Part shown: positions 19,991 through 29,263 of the stretch, piece after piece
Layout: the number at the start of each line of letters is the position of its first letter
How positions within the stretch are numbered: the stretch's first letter is position 1
DNA from: Microbacterium sp. AZCO
GTDB lineage: Bacteria > Actinomycetota > Actinomycetes > Actinomycetales > Microbacteriaceae
Assembly (NCBI RefSeq): GCF_039614715.1
Contig: NZ_CP154857.1
Span: 3,224,001 to 3,288,000 of the forward strand
DNA length: 64,000 bases
Reading direction: 5' to 3'
Position numbers and translations under genes: made by a program
The notes under the pieces: model-generated
What the model saw: only the letters and a program-made list of their open reading frames with translations
Database searches by the model: none
What the model was told of the DNA's origin: nothing

Positions 19991-20908
19991 TCAGGCGGGA
20001 ACCTCCGCGAACGCGCGGACGGGGAACGTGCCGAAGCCCTCGACGGCGGGCGGCGCGGCCGTGAAGCGCGCACCGCTCGGCGGCAGCGCGCCGAGGTTGG
20101 TCAGGTGCTCGACGACGTGGATGCCGGCATCCAGCAGTAGCGAGTGAGCCGGCCGCTCGCCGCCCGACTCCGTGTCGTCGATGTTGAGGGCGTCGATCCC
20201 GACGAGCACGACGCCGGCGTCGATGAGGTGGCGCGTCCCCTCCTCCGTGAGGAAGGGGGAGCCCGATCCGTACTCGGGCTGCCCGAACCAGCGGTCCCAG
20301 CCGGTGTGCAGCAGCACGGCCGCGCCGCGCACATCGCGGTCCGCGAGCGTCTCGGCGCGGATGCCGCGGCGGTCCGGCGTCCAGGCATCCTCGAGGTGGA
20401 AGACCTCGGCGCGCAGCCCGACGAGGGTCGAGAGGTCGAGCCCGGCGAGGTCGGGGCCCTCCGCGTAGCGGTGGAACGGAGAGTCGAGGTAGGTGCCCGT
20501 GTTGCCGATCATGTGGATGACGTCCATCGCGAACTCCGTGCCGGGCGCGTAGCGCGCGCGGGAGTCCTCGCGCGTGAGGTGGGGCGTGATCGTCGGCGCG
20601 GGCAGACCGGGGTAGGTCACGAGCCCGGCCCGGATGGGGTGGCTCAGGTCCACGATGCGGGTGCCGGCCGCGGCATCCCGAATCAGGTCCACACCTCGAC
20701 TGCCGCGGTGCGGCTCCTCGACGATGCGCAGGCCGCGCAGCTCGACGGTGTCGACGAGCGCGAGGCCGAGGTGCTGCACGAGCAGACGGCCGATCGCGTC
20801 GGCGTCGAGCTCGCTCGAGGGCAGGTCGAGCCGGAACCCGGTGCCGGCGAGCTCGCCCCCGTTCGCGAACGAGAGCTGGAAGTCGAAGTGGGCGCGGTAG
20901 TCGGGCAT
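19991..20908 (-). CDS. Cyclase-family (kynurenine-formamidase-like) protein with N-terminal extension
   Basis: The ATG at 20908 (TAGGCT 7 nt upstream) gives 305 residues. Residues 82-300 are the cyclase/KynB fold: IVDLSHPI at the start, VLLHTGWD in the middle, GIDALNID near the end. The usual metal motif HxGTHxDxP reads NTGTYLDSP here (N136, Y140, D142), so two histidines are replaced. Residues 1-80 form an extra N-terminal domain I do not recognise. It may be a hydrolase with an altered metal site or a non-catalytic relative. It runs convergently against the SDR gene with 3 bp between stops. Confidence 0.75.
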   Translation of the reverse strand: MPDYRAHFDFQLSFANGGELAGTGFRLDLPSSELDADAIGRLLVQHLGLALVDTVELRGLRIVEEPHRGSRGVDLIRDAAAGTRIVDLSHPIRAGLVTYPGLPAPTITPHLTREDSRARYAPGTEFAMDVIHMIGNTGTYLDSPFHRYAEGPDLAGLDLSTLVGLRAEVFHLEDAWTPDRRGIRAETLADRDVRGAAVLLHTGWDRWFGQPEYGSGSPFLTEEGTRHLIDAGVVLVGIDALNIDDTESGGERPAHSLLLDAGIHVVEHLTNLGALPPSGARFTAAPPAVEGFGTFPVRAFAEVPA

Positions 20909-20949
20909 GCGCCCGAGCCTAGGGGCGAGGGATGCCGCGCCCTCGCCCG

Positions 20950-21019
20950 CGTCGGAGAATCGCACCGTCGTCGGAGCTTTTCGGCAGAAATCCTCCGAGG
21001 TACGTGCGATTCTCCGACG
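20950..21019. repeat. Bipartite intergenic palindrome
   Basis: CGTCGGAGAATCGCAC (20950-20965) is perfectly inverted at 21004-21019 with 38 nt between, the same loop length as the element at 19034. A second pairing block (CGGAG) follows the first after a short mismatch. It sits between two co-directional minus-strand genes (after the acetyltransferase, before the cyclase). Confidence 0.85.
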
Positions 21020-21041
21020 TACGCGAGTGCGCGGAGCTGCG

Positions 21042-21767
21042 TCAGGGCCGGACGAACAGATACCCGCGCTCGTCGTCGAAGCCCCCGACGACCAGGCCCT
21101 CGGCGAGGTGCCCGACGAACGCATCGCGCACGCGGAGCCGCCAGGCCGCGGCATCCACCGGCGACTCCCGTCGCAGCGCCTCGATGTCGTGTGGCACCGC
21201 GACCGACGCGACCACCTGGTCGTCGGCGGGAGTCGGCGCGGGCGGCGCGGCGAGCGCCCACACGACCATGACTCGGTCGGTCTCGTCGCCGCGGTTGACG
21301 CCGTCGTCCATCGGCCCGTACTGGTTGACGAGGTACTCGGTGACACGCGTGCCCAGGACGCGCATGTTGAAGTGCGCGTTGCGCGCCACGAGCGGGTCGA
21401 AGGTCCAGGTGATGTGCCCCACGTCGCGGGCGAAGGCCCACGACCGCTGGTGCTGCTTCAGCACGCGCCCGAGCCCGTGACGCTGGTATTCGGGCAGCAC
21501 GCCCGTGATGTGCGAGTGCATCGAGCGCTCCGCCGGTGCCGCGAAGAAGGCGACGGATGCCCCGATCAGCCGCTCCCCCTCGTACAGCCCGACCGCGTAG
21601 TTGCCGGAGTGGGCAAGCGCCCGGAGCAGATTCGGCGGCATGCCGCCGCGGTCCCCGCCCCACACCTCGGCGAGCACCTCGGAGGCGGCGAAGACCTCTT
21701 CGACGGTCTCGAGCGGGCGGATCTGGATGCCGGGCGGCGGCGCCTGCTCGGCGAACGGGTCGACCAT
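21042..21767 (-). CDS. GNAT-family N-acetyltransferase
   Basis: A 241-residue protein with the GNAT core: LIGASVAFFAAP (beta 4), ITGVLPEYQRHGLGRVLK (acetyl-CoA pyrophosphate loop, R/Q-xxG-x-G/A form) and FDPLVARNAHFN after it. The longer C-terminal part is like the COG3375 predicted acetyltransferases. It transfers an acyl group from acyl-CoA to an unknown amine. Start has TAGGTT 6 nt upstream. Confidence 0.82.
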   Translation of the reverse strand: MVDPFAEQAPPPGIQIRPLETVEEVFAASEVLAEVWGGDRGGMPPNLLRALAHSGNYAVGLYEGERLIGASVAFFAAPAERSMHSHITGVLPEYQRHGLGRVLKQHQRSWAFARDVGHITWTFDPLVARNAHFNMRVLGTRVTEYLVNQYGPMDDGVNRGDETDRVMVVWALAAPPAPTPADDQVVASVAVPHDIEALRRESPVDAAAWRLRVRDAFVGHLAEGLVVGGFDDERGYLFVRP

Positions 21768-21866
21768 GCGCCTAACCTACGCGCGGGCGGCGCCCCTCGC
21801 AGGCACAGCGACCCCGGGGCGAGGCATCCGGAGCCACCCTCCCCTTCCGGCCGATAGCCTGGAGCC

Positions 21867-23309
21867 GTGGCGTCGAAGGATGAGGAAGCACGCAGAAGAC
21901 TCACCCGGATGCCCTCGCAGAACGCGATCATCGCCGTTCTCGCGATCGCGGGGCTGGCGTCGTCGTTCATGTTCACGCTGGTCGTGCCGATCCAGTCGAA
22001 GCTCCCCGAGCTGCTCGACGCGAGCCGCGAGGACACGGCCTGGGTCGTCACGTCGACGCTGCTCGCGGCCGCGGTCCTGACCCCCATCTCCGGGCGGCTC
22101 GGCGACATGTACGGCAAGCGCCGCATCGTGCTGGTGCTGCTCGTCGTCATGGTGATCGGCTCGGTCATCGCCGCGCTGTCGCCCGGCATCATCGGGATCA
22201 TCGTCGGCCGCACGCTGCAGGGGGCCATCGTCGGCGTGGTGCCGCTCGGCATCTCGATCCTCCGCGACGTCCTGCACGAGAACCGCGTCGACACCGCCAT
22301 CGCCCTCATCAGCGCGACGCTCGGCGTCGGCGGCGCCCTCGGCCTGCCGATCAGCGCGTACATCACCGAGACCGCGGACTGGCATGTGCTCTTCTGGGTC
22401 GCGGCCGGCCTCGGCGTGGTCGTCTTCTTCCTCGTGCTGTGGATCGTGCCCGTGAGCGTCCTGCGCACCGCCGGACGCTTCGACTACGTCGGCGCGGCGG
22501 GTCTCACGGTCGGCCTCCTCGGCATCCTCCTCGCCATCTCGCGGGGCAATGAGTGGGGCTGGGCGTCCGCACCCGTCCTCGTGCTCGGTCTCGGGGGGCT
22601 CGTCGTGCTGCTCGCGTGGGGGTGGTACGAGCTGCGCACCGACAACCCGCTCCTCGACCTGCGGGTCGCCGCGCGTCGACCCGTGCTGCTGACGAACCTC
22701 GCGTCGGTCGCGATGGGGTTCTCGCTCTTCGCGTCGAACGTCGCCTATCCGCAGATGCTCGAGCTGCCCGCCGTCGCGGGCGGCTTCGGGCTCTCGCTCC
22801 TCGCGGCGAGCTTCGTCGTCATGCCGGCGGGCATCGTCATGATGGTCCTCTCGCCGTTCTCGGGACGCCTCGCGCGCACGGTCGGCCCTAAGCTCCTGCT
22901 CGTGCTGGGAGCGATCTCGCTCATCGTGGCGTACGGCTTCACGCTGCTGTTCTCGGCCGAGGTGTGGCAGCTCGTCGTGGCGAACTTCCTCATCGGCGCG
23001 GGCATCGGCTTCGGCTACGCCGCCATGCCCATGCTCATCATGCGGTCGGTGCCGCAGTCCGAGACGGGCGCCTCGAACGGTCTCAACGCCCTCTTCCGCT
23101 CGCTCGGCACGAGCACGGCCGCGGCGGTCATCGGCGCCGTGCTCGCTACCTACGTCGTGGACGTCGAGGGGACGCCGGCCCCGACCCCGACCGCATTCAC
23201 GCTGTCGTTCGTGCTCGGCGGGATCGCCGCCGTCGTCGCGCTCGTCGTGGCGCTGTTCATCCCGCGTCGCGGCGCCGCCGAGGAGCGGCATCCCTCCCTT
23301 CCGGAGTAG
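21867..23309 (+). CDS. MFS transporter, DHA2 drug-efflux type
   Basis: A 480-residue polytopic membrane protein. The first helix is followed by GRLGDMYGKRR (MFS motif A) between helices 2 and 3, and a LGVGGALGLPIS stretch resembles the motif C antiporter signature. The number of hydrophobic segments (about 13-14) fits the DHA2 family of proton-driven exporters. The GTG start has TAGCCT 6 nt upstream and no Shine-Dalgarno. Substrate unknown. Confidence 0.88.
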   Translation: MASKDEEARRRLTRMPSQNAIIAVLAIAGLASSFMFTLVVPIQSKLPELLDASREDTAWVVTSTLLAAAVLTPISGRLGDMYGKRRIVLVLLVVMVIGSVIAALSPGIIGIIVGRTLQGAIVGVVPLGISILRDVLHENRVDTAIALISATLGVGGALGLPISAYITETADWHVLFWVAAGLGVVVFFLVLWIVPVSVLRTAGRFDYVGAAGLTVGLLGILLAISRGNEWGWASAPVLVLGLGGLVVLLAWGWYELRTDNPLLDLRVAARRPVLLTNLASVAMGFSLFASNVAYPQMLELPAVAGGFGLSLLAASFVVMPAGIVMMVLSPFSGRLARTVGPKLLLVLGAISLIVAYGFTLLFSAEVWQLVVANFLIGAGIGFGYAAMPMLIMRSVPQSETGASNGLNALFRSLGTSTAAAVIGAVLATYVVDVEGTPAPTPTAFTLSFVLGGIAAVVALVVALFIPRRGAAEERHPSLPE

Positions 23310-23349
23310 CCCCTGTCGAGGGGGCGGGGCGCGCCGCTAGCCTGACCCC

Positions 23350-24957
23350 ATGAACGACCAGGCGCGGGGGCAGAGCGGCAGGGCGGACGACCAACCGGAG
23401 CAGGTGCCGGTCGGAGCACCGGACGGTGCGACGGCGGCGGGCATGGCATCGGTCGATGCGACAGGTGTGCTCGCGGCGACGCAGAGCGGAACGGATGCCG
23501 CGGGCACGACCGGACCCGGCAACATGGACACCCGGTTCTTCGGGCAGCCGTGGCCGCTGTGGCACATCTTCGGCGTCGAGATGTGGGAGCGGTTCAGCTT
23601 CTACGGCATGCAGGGCATCCTGCTGCTCTACATGTACTACTCCGTCGAGCAGGGCGGGCTCGGCATCGACAAGGCGACTGCGACCGGGATCGTCGGAGCG
23701 TACGGCGGCACGGTGTACCTGTGCACGATCCTGGGCGCGTGGCTGGCCGACCGGCTCTTCGGCTCGGAGAAGGTGCTGTTCTGGAGCGCCTTCGTCATCA
23801 TGGGCGGCCACATCGCGCTCGCCGTGCTGCCCAACGTGTGGGGTCTCGGCGTCGGTCTCATCCTCGTCGCCATCGGGTCCGGCGGGCTCAAGGCCAACGC
23901 GACCGCCGTCGTCGGCACGCTGTACCGGGCGGGTGACACGCGCCGCGACGCGGGCTTCTCGCTCTTCTATCTCGGCATCAATCTCGGCGCCTTCCTCGGC
24001 CCGCTCGTGACGGGCTTCCTGCAGACGAACTACGGCTTCCACTGGGGCTTCGGCGTCGCGGCGGTCGGCATGGCGATCGGCCTCATCCAGTACTCTTTCG
24101 GCCGCAAGGAGCTGCCGAAGTCGGCGAGCATCGTCGCCAACCCGCTCCCCCGCAACCGCTACGGCGCCGTCGTCGGCATCGCGCTGGCGGGCGTCGTCGT
24201 CATCATCGCGCTCGTGCTGCTCGGGGTCATCCGGGCCGACAACCTCGCCGGCGTCGTCATCATCGTCACTCTCGCCGCAGCGGTCGCCTACTTCTTCGTC
24301 ATCGTCTCGTCGCGGCAGATCTCGTCGGACGACCGATCGCGGGTCATCGGCTTCATCCCGCTCTTCATCGTCAACGTGGGCTTCTGGTCGCTGTATCAGC
24401 AGCAGTTCACGGTGCTCACGATCTACTCCGACGAGCGCCTCAACCGCACGATCCTCGGATGGGAGATGCCCGTCTCCTGGATCAACTCGATCAACCCCGT
24501 CTTCGTCATCATCCTGTCGGGCGTCTTCGCGGCGATCTGGACGAAGCTCGGTCCACGCCAGCCGTCGGCGCCCGTGAAGTTCGCGCTCGGCGCCATCATC
24601 ATGGGCATCGCCTTCCTGCTGTTCCTGCCGTGGGCCAACGGGGCGCCGAACTCCACGCCGCTCCTCGCGATCGTCGGCATCCTGTTCGTCTTCACGATCG
24701 CCGAGATGTTCATCTCGCCCCCGGGGCTCTCCGTCACGACGAAGCTCGCGCCCGAGCGCTTCCACACGCAGATGGTGGCGCTGTACTTCCTCTCCGTCGC
24801 GCTCGGCACGTCGATCGCGGGCTGGCTGGCGCAGTTCTACGACCCGAAGAACGAGGTGCCTTACTTCACGATCCTCGGCTTCATCGCCATCGGCCTCGGT
24901 GTCGCGCTGTGGTTCTCGGTCAAGCCGGTGCTCGCTCTCATGCGCGGGGTGCGCTGA
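23350..24957 (+). CDS. POT/PTR-family proton-dependent peptide transporter
   Basis: A 535-residue membrane protein with a hydrophilic N-terminal tail of about 60 residues. EMWERFSFYGMQG carries the ExxER proton-coupling motif of peptide transporters on helix 1. ADRLFGSEK and FYLGINLGAFLGP are further POT signatures. It imports di- and tripeptides with protons. Start: TAGCCT 6 nt upstream of ATG. It lies 40 bp after the MFS gene but has its own promoter-like hexamer. Confidence 0.92.
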   Translation: MNDQARGQSGRADDQPEQVPVGAPDGATAAGMASVDATGVLAATQSGTDAAGTTGPGNMDTRFFGQPWPLWHIFGVEMWERFSFYGMQGILLLYMYYSVEQGGLGIDKATATGIVGAYGGTVYLCTILGAWLADRLFGSEKVLFWSAFVIMGGHIALAVLPNVWGLGVGLILVAIGSGGLKANATAVVGTLYRAGDTRRDAGFSLFYLGINLGAFLGPLVTGFLQTNYGFHWGFGVAAVGMAIGLIQYSFGRKELPKSASIVANPLPRNRYGAVVGIALAGVVVIIALVLLGVIRADNLAGVVIIVTLAAAVAYFFVIVSSRQISSDDRSRVIGFIPLFIVNVGFWSLYQQQFTVLTIYSDERLNRTILGWEMPVSWINSINPVFVIILSGVFAAIWTKLGPRQPSAPVKFALGAIIMGIAFLLFLPWANGAPNSTPLLAIVGILFVFTIAEMFISPPGLSVTTKLAPERFHTQMVALYFLSVALGTSIAGWLAQFYDPKNEVPYFTILGFIAIGLGVALWFSVKPVLALMRGVR

Positions 24958-25045
24958 CCGGTCAGCGGCATCCCGTGGGATCGCGATGCGCGGCATCACC
25001 GGATCGACGTTCCCGCGGCTGGCGCCAGAGGCTACGGTCGGGCGC

Positions 25046-25813
25046 ATGAGCAGGTATCCCGGCCTCGAGGGCCGCACCATCGTCGTCACGGGGGCCGGCG
25101 GGGGCCAGGGCGCCGCCGAGGCGGCGCTCCTCGCCGAGTCGGGTGCGCACGTCGTCGCGACGGATGTGCGGGATGCCGCACCCGACCTGCCCAGCGGCGT
25201 CGAGTACCGGCGGCTCGACGTGTCGGACGAGTCGGGCTGGGCGGCACTCGCGTCGGAGCTCGCCGCCGAGCTCGGCGACGAGCCGCTGCGCGGCCTCGTC
25301 AACAACGCCGGCATCACGCACCGCGCGCGCCTCGGCGCGGTCGCGCGCGAGGACTGGGATCGCGTCCTGACGGTCAACCTCACGGGACCGCTGCTCGGGA
25401 TGCAGGCCCTCGCGCCGCTCATGGGCGTCGGGTCGTCGATCGTGAACATCGGGTCGTCGGCGGCGCTCAACGCCCACTACCCCGTCGCCTACACGACCTC
25501 GAAGTGGGGGCTGCGTGGGCTGAGCCACGCCGCGGCGACGGAGCTCGGACCGCGGGGGATCCGCGTGAACCTGGTGCACCCGGGGTTCATCGAGACTCCG
25601 ATGACGGCGAACGCGCCCGAGGCGATGCGTGAGGCCCAGCTCGCCCTGACCCCGCTCGACCGCGTCGGGCGGTCCGACGAGGTGGCCGAGGTCGTCGCGT
25701 TCCTGCTGTCCGACGCCGCGTCGTATCTCTCCGGCGCCGAGATCCCGGTCGACGGCGGCTTCACCTCGTCGGCGGGCGCGAAGCTCATGTCCGATCGCAT
25801 CGCCGGCCGCTGA
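25046..25813 (+). CDS. SDR-family oxidoreductase
   Basis: The ATG at 25046 (TACGGT 7 nt upstream) gives 255 residues. Motifs: TGAGGGQG near residue 15 for NAD(P), NNAG near residue 86, the catalytic Ser in NIGSSAAL, YTTSK for the catalytic Tyr/Lys, and SGAEIPVDGG near the end. It resembles 3-alpha/20-beta-hydroxysteroid dehydrogenase-type SDRs, but the substrate cannot be read from sequence. Confidence 0.9.
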   Translation: MSRYPGLEGRTIVVTGAGGGQGAAEAALLAESGAHVVATDVRDAAPDLPSGVEYRRLDVSDESGWAALASELAAELGDEPLRGLVNNAGITHRARLGAVAREDWDRVLTVNLTGPLLGMQALAPLMGVGSSIVNIGSSAALNAHYPVAYTTSKWGLRGLSHAAATELGPRGIRVNLVHPGFIETPMTANAPEAMREAQLALTPLDRVGRSDEVAEVVAFLLSDAASYLSGAEIPVDGGFTSSAGAKLMSDRIAGR

Positions 25814-25847
25814 CCCTCGCGAGACCTCCTCGACCTCACACCCGCCG

Positions 25848-25922
25848 ATAGCCCGTGCTCTCGCCGAGCGCCCACGCTCCGGGCTGTGCACAACACGGGC
25901 TCTCGGTGAGAGCACGGGCTAT
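25848..25922. repeat. Bipartite intergenic palindrome at the edge of a gene remnant
   Basis: ATAGCCCGTGCTCTC (25848-25862) is perfectly inverted at 25908-25922, with 45 nt between. Pairing continues imperfectly inward through CCGAG and GCCC. The right arm overlaps the stop codon of a short NTF2-like remnant (25919-26023). It lies between convergent units. Confidence 0.85.
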
Positions 25923-26023
25923 GGACGAAGAGGCGGGCCCATCCCCTCGGGATGCGCGAGGTTCGAGGCGAAGAACGCCTCGACGACCGCCCGGTTGGCG
26001 GCCCGGAGCGCGTCGTCCGTCAT
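25919..26023 (-). pseudogene. Truncated NTF2/SnoaL-like gene (34 codons)
   Basis: An ATG at 26023 overlaps the stop of the GMC oxidoreductase gene (ATGA), the coupling style used throughout this island. It opens a peptide starting MTDDALRAANRAVVEAFF, which looks like the first helix of NTF2/SnoaL-like proteins (normally 120-150 residues). The frame stops after 34 codons at a TAG supplied by the right arm of the palindrome at 25848-25922. The rest of the gene was probably lost. A full-length NTF2-like gene sits in the other GMC operon at 52583-53401. Confidence 0.5.
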
Positions 26024-27609
26024 CGCACCGCCTCAGCCGTCGCCGCGGACAGCTCCGAGGCGAGGCGACGGGCGCCGCGCACCGCGATCGCGACGCTCAT
26101 GAGGGTGGGGTTCACCGTGTTCGCGGTCGGGATGAGGCCGTTGCCGCCCACGACGAGATTGTCGAAGCCCCACACGTGCGACCACGCGTCGGCGACCGAG
26201 GTGCCGTCGTCGGCCGGGCCCATCCGCATCGTGCCCATGTAGTGCAGGCTCGACCCGTTCGGCATGAGCCGGGGCTCGGCGATGAAGGTGCCGAGCGCCT
26301 CGCCAGCGCGCCGCAGCCGCTCCGTCGCCGCCGAGATCTCGGCCTCCTCGGCCTCCGTCAGGGCGTACTCGATCGTCATGTTCGGGAATCCGCGGTAGTC
26401 GACCTCGTCGTCCGAGAAGGTGACGCCGTCGTCGACGCGGGGCTGCTTGCGCATGCCGTAGCCCATGTTCACGTACCCCCACTTGTTGCCTGCGGCGGGG
26501 TGCGACGGGTCGAGCGGGAACGGGGGCTGCTCGGCGTACATGACCTGCAGCGAGAACGGATGCCCGGGCTCCGAGAACGGGATGCGGTTGACGGCCGCGA
26601 CGGGATCGGCGGGATTGTGCGAGCGACGCTCGAGCTCGGCGGCGAGGTCTTCCTCTGTCGCGAAGCGCGACATCCGGTCGCCGTCGAGCGCGACGGTCGA
26701 GATGACGACGGGGTGCTCGGTCAGATAGCGGCCGAGGGCCCGGGGACGGATGCCGCTGGCCCAGAGCAGCTGCGGAGACCGGAAGGCGTCGCCCGCGACG
26801 ACGACCGCGTCGGCCGCGAAGAACGACGTCTCGCGGGTGCGGAGGTCTTCGATCGTGACGCCGGTGACCCGCGGGCCGTCGTGCTCGACGCTGCGCACGA
26901 GCGTGAGGTCGCGCAGCTCGAAGCGCTCCGACAGCGGCGATGCGGGGTCGATGAGCGGGCCGAGCACCACGTCCGCGCCCGTCCAGCGCATCGACCCGTC
27001 GGGCTGGGGATCGCCCGCGACGGGGAGCGTGCCGACGCCCCGACCCTCGGGCAGCTCGGCGCCGAACTCCTCGTCGAGGAGAGAGCGGATCGCCTCGCCG
27101 ACGGCGGAGTCGGCGAACGCGGCGCTCTTCGCGTGCAGCAGGCCTTCGGCCACTCCGATGAGGTCGTCCCACTCGTCGTCGGGGATGAAGGAGACCTTCT
27201 CGCTGCCGTGCGGGCGGGGGATCGCGCAGGTCCAGTGCGCGCCCTGTCCCCCGACGTTGGTCGCGGCCGCCGCGGCGGGGAAGGTCGGCGCGTGCGCCGA
27301 GCCCTCGCCCCCGAAGTCGAGGAGGTGGGTGCCCTGGCGCGCGGTGAACATGCCCTCGACGACGACCCCCGCGGGCAGACCCAGGCTCTCGCGGAACGCG
27401 CCGGCCTGCGGCCCCTGCGACATCTCCCGCGCCCGCGCCTTCTCGTCGGGGTCGGCGATGTTGCGGACGCTCTCGCCCGGGATCGCCGTGAGCTGCGGCC
27501 CCGCCTCGAACATCACGACCCGGATGCCGGGATCGGACTCGAGGAGGACGCGGGCGTACGCCGATCCGACGGGTCCGGAGCCGACGACAGCGACGGTGGT
27601 TTCAGACAT
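26020..27609 (-). CDS. GMC-family FAD oxidoreductase (sugar/glycoside oxidase type, copy 1)
   Basis: The ATG at 27609 has GAGG 7 nt upstream and gives 529 residues. FAD motif GSGPVG (residues 10-15), NVGGQGAHWT in the substrate/FAD region, and a C-terminal GMC domain with SLHYMGTMRMG and VNPTLMSVA carrying the His and Asn expected at the flavin. It is a clear paralogue of the oxidase at 55994-57544 (same start pattern, shared SQGP and NVGG..AHWT blocks). That subfamily includes pyranose-2-oxidase-like and CarA-type C-glycoside 3-oxidases. It lies 17 bp downstream of an MFS gene, probably in one operon, and is followed by a truncated NTF2-like gene. Confidence 0.85.
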   Translation of the reverse strand: MSETTVAVVGSGPVGSAYARVLLESDPGIRVVMFEAGPQLTAIPGESVRNIADPDEKARAREMSQGPQAGAFRESLGLPAGVVVEGMFTARQGTHLLDFGGEGSAHAPTFPAAAAATNVGGQGAHWTCAIPRPHGSEKVSFIPDDEWDDLIGVAEGLLHAKSAAFADSAVGEAIRSLLDEEFGAELPEGRGVGTLPVAGDPQPDGSMRWTGADVVLGPLIDPASPLSERFELRDLTLVRSVEHDGPRVTGVTIEDLRTRETSFFAADAVVVAGDAFRSPQLLWASGIRPRALGRYLTEHPVVISTVALDGDRMSRFATEEDLAAELERRSHNPADPVAAVNRIPFSEPGHPFSLQVMYAEQPPFPLDPSHPAAGNKWGYVNMGYGMRKQPRVDDGVTFSDDEVDYRGFPNMTIEYALTEAEEAEISAATERLRRAGEALGTFIAEPRLMPNGSSLHYMGTMRMGPADDGTSVADAWSHVWGFDNLVVGGNGLIPTANTVNPTLMSVAIAVRGARRLASELSAATAEAVR

Positions 27610-27626
27610 GGGAGTACCTCTTCTGG

Positions 27627-29114
27627 TCACGCGGTGACGGGTTCGGAGCTGGAGACGGGCTCGCGCTCATCCGAGAGCCGGCCCGCAGGCAGCAGGACGG
27701 CGGCGATGATGCCGAGGGCGTAGACGACGGCGAGTGCGAGGAACACAGGCGCGAAGACGCCGGAGTAGATGTCGGCGATCTGGGCCTGGACGCCGGGGGA
27801 TGCCGCGTGCACGAGCTGCGGCGTGAGGGTCGAGGCATCCATCGACCCCGGCAGCAGGGCAGCGACCCCGAAGCCGATGACGCCGCCGATGACGGCCGTG
27901 GCAACCGTGGAGCCGACCTGGCGGACGAGGTTGACGGACGCGGTGATCGAGCCCATGTCGCGACGGGGAGCGGCGCTCTGCACGACCGCGACGACGAGGC
28001 TCATGAACGCGCCCGTTCCGACGCCGACGACGAACATCACGACGGCGGGCACCCAGAGGGGAAGTCCCGCCGGCAGGAGCGCCATGACGAGGAGTCCCGC
28101 CGCCCCGAGGCTCGTGCCGACGATCGGGTAGACACGGTAGTGGCCGGTGCGGCTCACGAGCCACCCGGACGCGAGGTTCGACAGCAGCATCCCGAACACC
28201 GTCGCGATGGGGACGAGCCCCGACACGGTGGCGCTCGTGCGGTACGCCATCTGGAAGTAGGTCGGCAGGTACGCCGTGATGGAGAACAGTCCGACGCCGA
28301 TGATCGCCGACAGTGCGGTGCCCGCCGCGATCGTGCGGTTCGCGAAGAGGCGCAGCGGCACGAGCGGCTCACGGGCGCGCAGCTCGACCAGGAAGAAGGC
28401 GGCGAACGCGATCGCCGCGACGGCGAAGAGGGCGATGGATGCCGCGACCAGCGCCGCGTCGCCGACCCACGTCACCGCGAGCACGAGCGACACCATCGCG
28501 AGCGAGAACCAGATGGTGCCGGCGAGATCGAATCGCTGCCGCCCGTACCCCGGGAGCGCCGGGATCGCGACGAGCGCGAGCCCGAGGGCCACGACGCCGA
28601 ACGGGAGGTTGATCCAGAAGACCCACTGCCAGCCCCAGTAGTCGGTGATGAGCCCGCCGAGCACGGGTCCGACGAGGATCGCGATCGGGAAGGCGGCGCC
28701 GATGATCGCCATGAGGCGCGGGCGCTCGCGAGGGGTCGTGACCTCGGCGACGATCGTCTGCGACATGAGCTGCAGGCCCGCCGAGCTCATGCCCTGCACG
28801 ACGCGTCCGGCGATGAGCTGCGGCATGTCCTGCGCGAAGCCGCACGCGAGCGAGGCGATGAGGAAGAGGACGAGCGAGGCGACGAAGACGCGGCGCGGGC
28901 CGATCGCATCGCCGAGCTTGCCGATGACCGGGAGCAGCACGGTGCTCGCCAAGGTGTAGCCGACGACGACCCAGCTCATGTGCTCGAGGGCGCCGAGCTC
29001 GCCGGCCACCGTGGCCAGCGACGTCGCGACGATGGTGTGGTCGAGGGCGCCGAGGATCGAGACCGTGAGCAGGGAGATGATGAGGAGACGGAGTCTCCAG
29101 GGCGACATGCTCAT
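27627..29114 (-). CDS. MFS transporter, DHA2/EmrB type
   Basis: A 495-residue polytopic protein. LDHTIVATSLATVAGELG in the first helix region and GKLGDAIGPRR (motif A) mark the DHA2 exporter family; about 14 helices are apparent. It is the first gene of a two-gene unit with the GMC oxidase and has a well-formed promoter at 29221-29249. It may move the glycoside or aglycone handled by the island. An in-frame ATG two codons downstream is an alternative start. Confidence 0.88.
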   Translation of the reverse strand: MSMSPWRLRLLIISLLTVSILGALDHTIVATSLATVAGELGALEHMSWVVVGYTLASTVLLPVIGKLGDAIGPRRVFVASLVLFLIASLACGFAQDMPQLIAGRVVQGMSSAGLQLMSQTIVAEVTTPRERPRLMAIIGAAFPIAILVGPVLGGLITDYWGWQWVFWINLPFGVVALGLALVAIPALPGYGRQRFDLAGTIWFSLAMVSLVLAVTWVGDAALVAASIALFAVAAIAFAAFFLVELRAREPLVPLRLFANRTIAAGTALSAIIGVGLFSITAYLPTYFQMAYRTSATVSGLVPIATVFGMLLSNLASGWLVSRTGHYRVYPIVGTSLGAAGLLVMALLPAGLPLWVPAVVMFVVGVGTGAFMSLVVAVVQSAAPRRDMGSITASVNLVRQVGSTVATAVIGGVIGFGVAALLPGSMDASTLTPQLVHAASPGVQAQIADIYSGVFAPVFLALAVVYALGIIAAVLLPAGRLSDEREPVSSSEPVTA

Positions 29115-29220
29115 ACGCGGATTGACCCGTACGACCGGGTGATCGACGCGACGGGGTGTGCCCCTGGCGCGGCTTCGCGGAAGGGGACGGGCTCCGTGAA
29201 GAGCCCCGACGTCACTGTCG

Positions 29221-29257
29221 ATTCTAGCCGAGCTTTAGTCGTAAATCAACCAAAGCG
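29221..29257 (-). promoter_or_regulatory. Promoter and operator of the MFS-GMC unit
   Basis: On the minus strand, -35 TTGATT (29249-29244) and -10 TAGAAT (29226-29221) are separated by exactly 17 bp. An imperfect palindrome (29233-29255, outer arms CTTT...AAAG) covers the -35 box and the spacer. The forward sequence AAATCAACCAAAGCG (29243-29257) closely matches sites at 39851-39866 and 50887-50903, suggesting one shared repressor. Confidence 0.7.
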
Positions 29258-29263
29258 GGGATC

